Source: Neodontobutis hainanensis (lineage: Eukaryota > Chordata > Actinopteri > Gobiiformes > Odontobutidae). From it: DNA of 64,000 nt. The stretch is from contig JALDNG010000091.1 in the NCBI GenBank assembly GCA_024349245.1, forward strand, positions 25,001 to 89,000, written 5' to 3'. This document shows positions 60,433-64,000 of the stretch, piece by piece (position 1 is the stretch's first letter; each line of letters begins with the position of its first letter). The position numbers and the translations under genes were made by a program. The notes under the pieces were generated by a model. It did no database searches. It worked only from the letters and a program-made list of their open reading frames with translations, and was not told the DNA's origin.

Positions 60433-60445
60433 GTCTGTCCCACAG

Positions 60446-60560
60446 CTGTACGTCGTGTGTGAGCAGTGTCTTCCCGTGTCACTGGTGTAAATACCGTCAC
60501 ATCTGCACCAACAACCTGCAGGACTGCTCGTTCCAGGAGGGTCGTGTCAGCGGCATCGAG
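60446..60560 (+). CDS. plxna: Plexin-A family receptor, coding exon 11 (PSI2 domain)
   Basis: 115 bp, residues about 664-702. The split codon gives S, then C-T-S-C-V-S-S-V, FPCHWCKYRHIC, T-N-N-L-Q-D-C and F-Q-E-G-R-V, a plexin PSI2 with the expected cysteine pattern. Acceptor CTGTCCCACAG; donor GAG|GTAACA, phase 0. This is the last exon found; the gene continues beyond the window. Confidence 0.94.
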
Positions 60561-60852
60561 GTAACACCCTGTAGCTAGTGATGCTAACCTGAGTTGTATT
60601 CACATTGTGTGTGTTTCTGCCGTCTGTGAAGGTTCTCATTCATCCAGGACATCCTGGAAAAAAGGTTTAAGTAAAAGCATCTGGAGTTTTCCAGGTGAAG
60701 ACGTTTCGTCTCTAATTCAAAGAGACTTTTCAATTCTGAGTTGATATGCAGACTGTTTCTTCTGTCGATAAATGAAGCTCCTGTCAATTCTGTTAGACTC
60801 ACATTCACCTTCGGCCAATCACACGACGGGAAGAAAAGAAAAAACTAATGAG
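60561..60852 (+). other. Start of intron 11 with possible dispersed-repeat fragment
   Basis: Unique sequence. Around 60630-60760, TCATTCATCCAGGACATCC and AGGTGAAGACGTTTCGTC resemble, from memory, a dispersed repeat found in many fish genomes. Family not assigned. Confidence 0.4.
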
Positions 60853-63535
60853 TAAGACCAGGTTCAGTCTCAGACCAGCTCCAGACTTAGACCAGGTCCA
60901 GACTTAGACCAGGTCCAGACTTAGACCAAGTCCAGACTTAGACCAGGTCCAGACTTAGACCAGGTCCAGACTTAGACCAGCTCCAGACTTAGACCAGGTC
61001 CAGACTTAGACCAAGTCCAGACTTAGACCAGGTCCAGACTTAGACCAGGTCCAGACTTAGACCAAGTCCAGACTTAGACCAGGTCCAGACTTAGACCAGG
61101 TCCAGACTTAGACCAAGTCCAGACTTAGACCAGGTCCAGACTTAGACCAGGTCCAGACTTCGACCAGGTCCAGACTTAGACCAAGTCCAGACTTAGACCA
61201 GCTCCTGACTTAGACCAGCTCCAGACTTAGACCAGGTCCAGACTTAGACCAAGTCCAGACTTAGACCAGCTCCAGACTTAGACCAAGTCCAGACTTAGAC
61301 CAAGTCCAGACTTAGACCAGGTCCAGACTTCGACCAGGTCCAGACTTAGACCAAGTCCAGACTTAGACCAGCTCCTGACTTAGACCAGCTCCAGACTTAG
61401 ACCAGGTTCAGACTTAGACCAGGTTCAGTCTCAGACCAGCTCCAGACTTAGACCAGCTCCAGACTTAGACCAAGTCCAGACTTAGACCAGGTTCAGACTT
61501 AGACCAGGTTCAGTCTCAGACCAGCTCCAGACTTAGACCAAGTCCAGACTTAGACCAGGTTCAGACTTAGACCAGCTCCAGACTTAGACCAGGTCCAGAC
61601 TTAGACCAGCTCCAGACTTAGACCAGGTTCAGACTTAGACCAGGTTCAGTCTCAGACCAGGTCCAGACTTAGACCAGGTCCAGACTTAGACCAAGTCCAG
61701 ACTTAGACCAGGTCCAGACTTAGACCAGGTTCAGTCTCAGACCAGGTCCAGACTTAGACCAAGTCCAGACTTAGACCAGCTCCAGACTTAGACCAGCTCC
61801 AGACTTAGACCAAGTCCAGACTTAGACCAGGTCCAGACTTAGACCAGGTTCAGTCTCAGACCAGGTCCAGACTTAGACCAGGTCCAGACTTAGACCAGGT
61901 CCAGACTTAGACCAAGTCCAGACTTAGACCAGGTCCAGACTTAGACCAGCTCCAGACTTAGACCAAGTCCAGACTTAGACCAGGTCCAGACTTAGACCAG
62001 GTCCAGACTTCGACCAGGTCCAGGCTCAGACCAGCTCCTGACTTAGACCAGCTCCAGACTTAGACCAGCTCCAGACTTAGACCAAGTCCAGACTTAGACC
62101 AGCTCCAGACTTAGACCAAGTCCAGACTTAGACCAGGTCCAGACTTAGACCAGGTCCAATCTTAGACCTAGTCCAGACTTAGACCAGCTCCAGACTTAGA
62201 CCAGGTCCAGACTTAGACCAGCTCCTGACTTAGACCAGGTCCAGACTTAGACCAAGTCCAGACTTAGACCAGCTCCAGACTTAGACCAGCTCCAGACTTA
62301 GACCAGCTCCAGACTTAGACCAAGTCCAGACTTAGACCAGCTCCAGACTTAGACCAAGTCCAGACTTAGACCAGCTCCAGACTTAGACCAAGTCCAGACT
62401 TAGACTAGCTCCAGACTTAGACCAGCTCCAGACTTAGACCAAGTCCAGACTTAGACCAGGTCCAATTTTAGACCAGGTCCAATTTTAGACCAGCTCCAGA
62501 CTTAGACCAGGTCCAGACTTAGACCAGCTCCAGACTTAGACCAGGTCCAGACTTAGACCAAGTCCAGACTTAGACCAGGTCCAGACTTAGACCAGGTCCA
62601 GACTTAGACCAGCTCCAGACTTAGACCAGGTCCAGACTTAGACCAAGTCCAGACTTAGACCAGGTCCAATTTTAGACCAGGTCCAGACTTAGACCAGCTC
62701 CAGACTTAGACCAAGTCCAGACTTAGACCAAGTCCAGACTTAGACCAGGTCCAGACTTAGACCAAGTCCAGACTTAGACCAGGTCCAATCTTAGACCTAG
62801 TCCAGACTTAGACTAGCTCCAGACTTAGACCAGGTCCAGACTTAGACCAGCTCCAGACTTAGACCAAGTCCAGACTTAGACCAAGTCCAGACTTAGACCA
62901 GGTCCAGACTTAGACCAGCTCCAGACTTAGACCAGCTCCAGACTTAGACCAGGTCCAATCTTAGACCTAGTCCAGACTTAGACCAGGTCCAGACTTAGAC
63001 CAGGTCCAATCTTAGACCTAGTCCAGACTTAGACCAGGTCCAGACTTAGACCAGCTCCAGACTTAGACCAGGTCCAATCTTAGACCAGCTCCAGACTTAG
63101 ACCAGGTCCAGACTTAGACCAGCTCCAGACTTAGACCAGGTCCAGACTTAGACCAAGTCCAGACTTAGACCAGGTCCAGACTTAGACCAGCTCCAGACTT
63201 AGACCAGGTCCAATCTTAGACCTAGTCCAGACTTAGACCAGGTCCAGACTTAGACCAGGTCCAATCTTAGACCTAGTCCAGACTTAGACCAGGTCCAGAC
63301 TTAGACCAGCTCCAGACTTAGACCAGGTCCAATCTTAGACCAGCTCCAGACTTAGACCAGGTCCAGACTTAGACCAGCTCCAGACTTAGACCAGGTCCAA
63401 TCTTAGACCAGCTCCAGACTTAGACCAGGTCCAATCTTAGACCAGCTCCAGACTTAGACCAGGTCCAATCTTAGACCAGCTCCAGACTTAGACCAGGTCC
63501 AATCTTAGACCAGCTCCAGACTTAGACCAGGTCCA
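60853..63535. repeat. 2.7-kb 17-bp minisatellite in intron 11
   Basis: About 158 units of GACCAGGTCCAGACTTA with GACCAAGTCC, GACCAGCTCC, TTCAGTCTCA and TCCAATCTTA variants. The right end (63300-63530) is a regular alternation of TCCAATCTTA and TCCAGACTTA units, the left end is more mixed. The unit shares GACCAGGT with the inverted 11-bp family. Confidence 0.95.
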
Positions 63536-64000
63536 GTGTTTGTGAAGGAGACAGATTTTTAAATCGAATATAAAAGATTGAGGTTTTCATTCAGTCCCTG
63601 AAACAGAAAAATCCGAGACCAAGACCTTCACAAACCAGAACAGGGCCGGTTCTTTGTCCTGATGAATCCATAAATATTCTCAGAGAAAAGCAAAGTATAA
63701 ATGGTTGAAGGTAAATAAGTGACAGGAGTCTGTCAGGAAGAGTTCGATCATCGTCTGAGAGTGGACTTCCTGTGGACTTCCTGTGGAGAAGATGGACTTC
63801 CTGTCAGTCACAGAGTTAATCACTGCAGCGGCTCGTTAATAAAGGTTTGAGCAGAGACTCAGACTCTGGGTCAAAAGTATTAAGCTCCAGTTTAGAAGAA
63901 TTACAAATCTATCTTCAGTGTTCATAAGCCTTTAAAAATCAGAAAGTGTCTGAAAACTGATATTTTTGAAAGAATGTAATTGAAAAAGTATCAAATCTGC
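63536..64000 (+). other. Unique end of window, intron 11
   Basis: About 465 bp, AT-rich, no gene or exon recognised. The next plexin exon lies outside the window. Confidence 0.75.

Overview
The window is vertebrate nuclear DNA, most likely from a teleost fish. The evidence is a large multi-exon plexin-A gene on the + strand, a CR1/L2-type LINE of the kind common in fish, a hAT-like non-autonomous transposon, and an extreme load of minisatellites. By hand count about 42 kb of the 64 kb (roughly two thirds) is tandem repeat, while recognised coding exons total 2,106 bp (about 3%). There is no bacterial gene content, CRISPR array, rRNA or convincing tRNA gene.

Gene. Eleven consecutive coding exons of a plexin-A family semaphorin receptor (closest in my memory to the PLXNA1/PLXNA3 pair) run from the ATG at 10505 to 60560, and the gene continues past the right edge. 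Every junction has GT/AG, the phases are compatible throughout, and the joined exons give the first 702 residues: signal peptide, the Sema domain, PSI1, IPT1 and PSI2. The later IPT domains, membrane segment and cytoplasmic GAP region are outside the window.

Layout. 1-4666: a 13-bp minisatellite split by a 2.5-kb hAT-like element (692-3195). 5477-10033: an 11-bp array, then a 4.2-kb 23/33-bp VNTR just upstream of the gene. 10505-14766: exons 1-4. 14767-23424 (intron 4): a 35-bp array seeded at the splice donor, a 3.9-kb CA-rich array and a 2.9-kb 11-bp array. 23425-23607: exon 5. 23608-46245 (intron 5): 11-bp arrays, a 36-bp array, a 6.4-kb 12/7-bp satellite, a 51-bp array and a 2.3-kb polypyrimidine tract. 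46246-46383: exon 6. 46384-54906 (intron 6): a 19-bp CpG-rich array, then a decayed antisense LINE with a 2.15-kb element nested in it. 54907-60560: exons 7-11 separated by repeat-filled introns. 60853-63535: a 17-bp array in intron 11.

The most unusual theme is that several minisatellites begin or end exactly at plexin splice sites. The intron 4 and intron 8 arrays reiterate the 5' splice donor about 25 and 22 times. The intron 1 and intron 10 arrays run into the 3' splice site and supply many CTGAC branch-point-like motifs. In exon 8 the reading frame stays open through the whole donor array, so use of alternative donors could in principle add protein of variable length between PSI1 and IPT1. 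All of this is read by eye. Transcript data and genome-wide comparison would be needed to test it.
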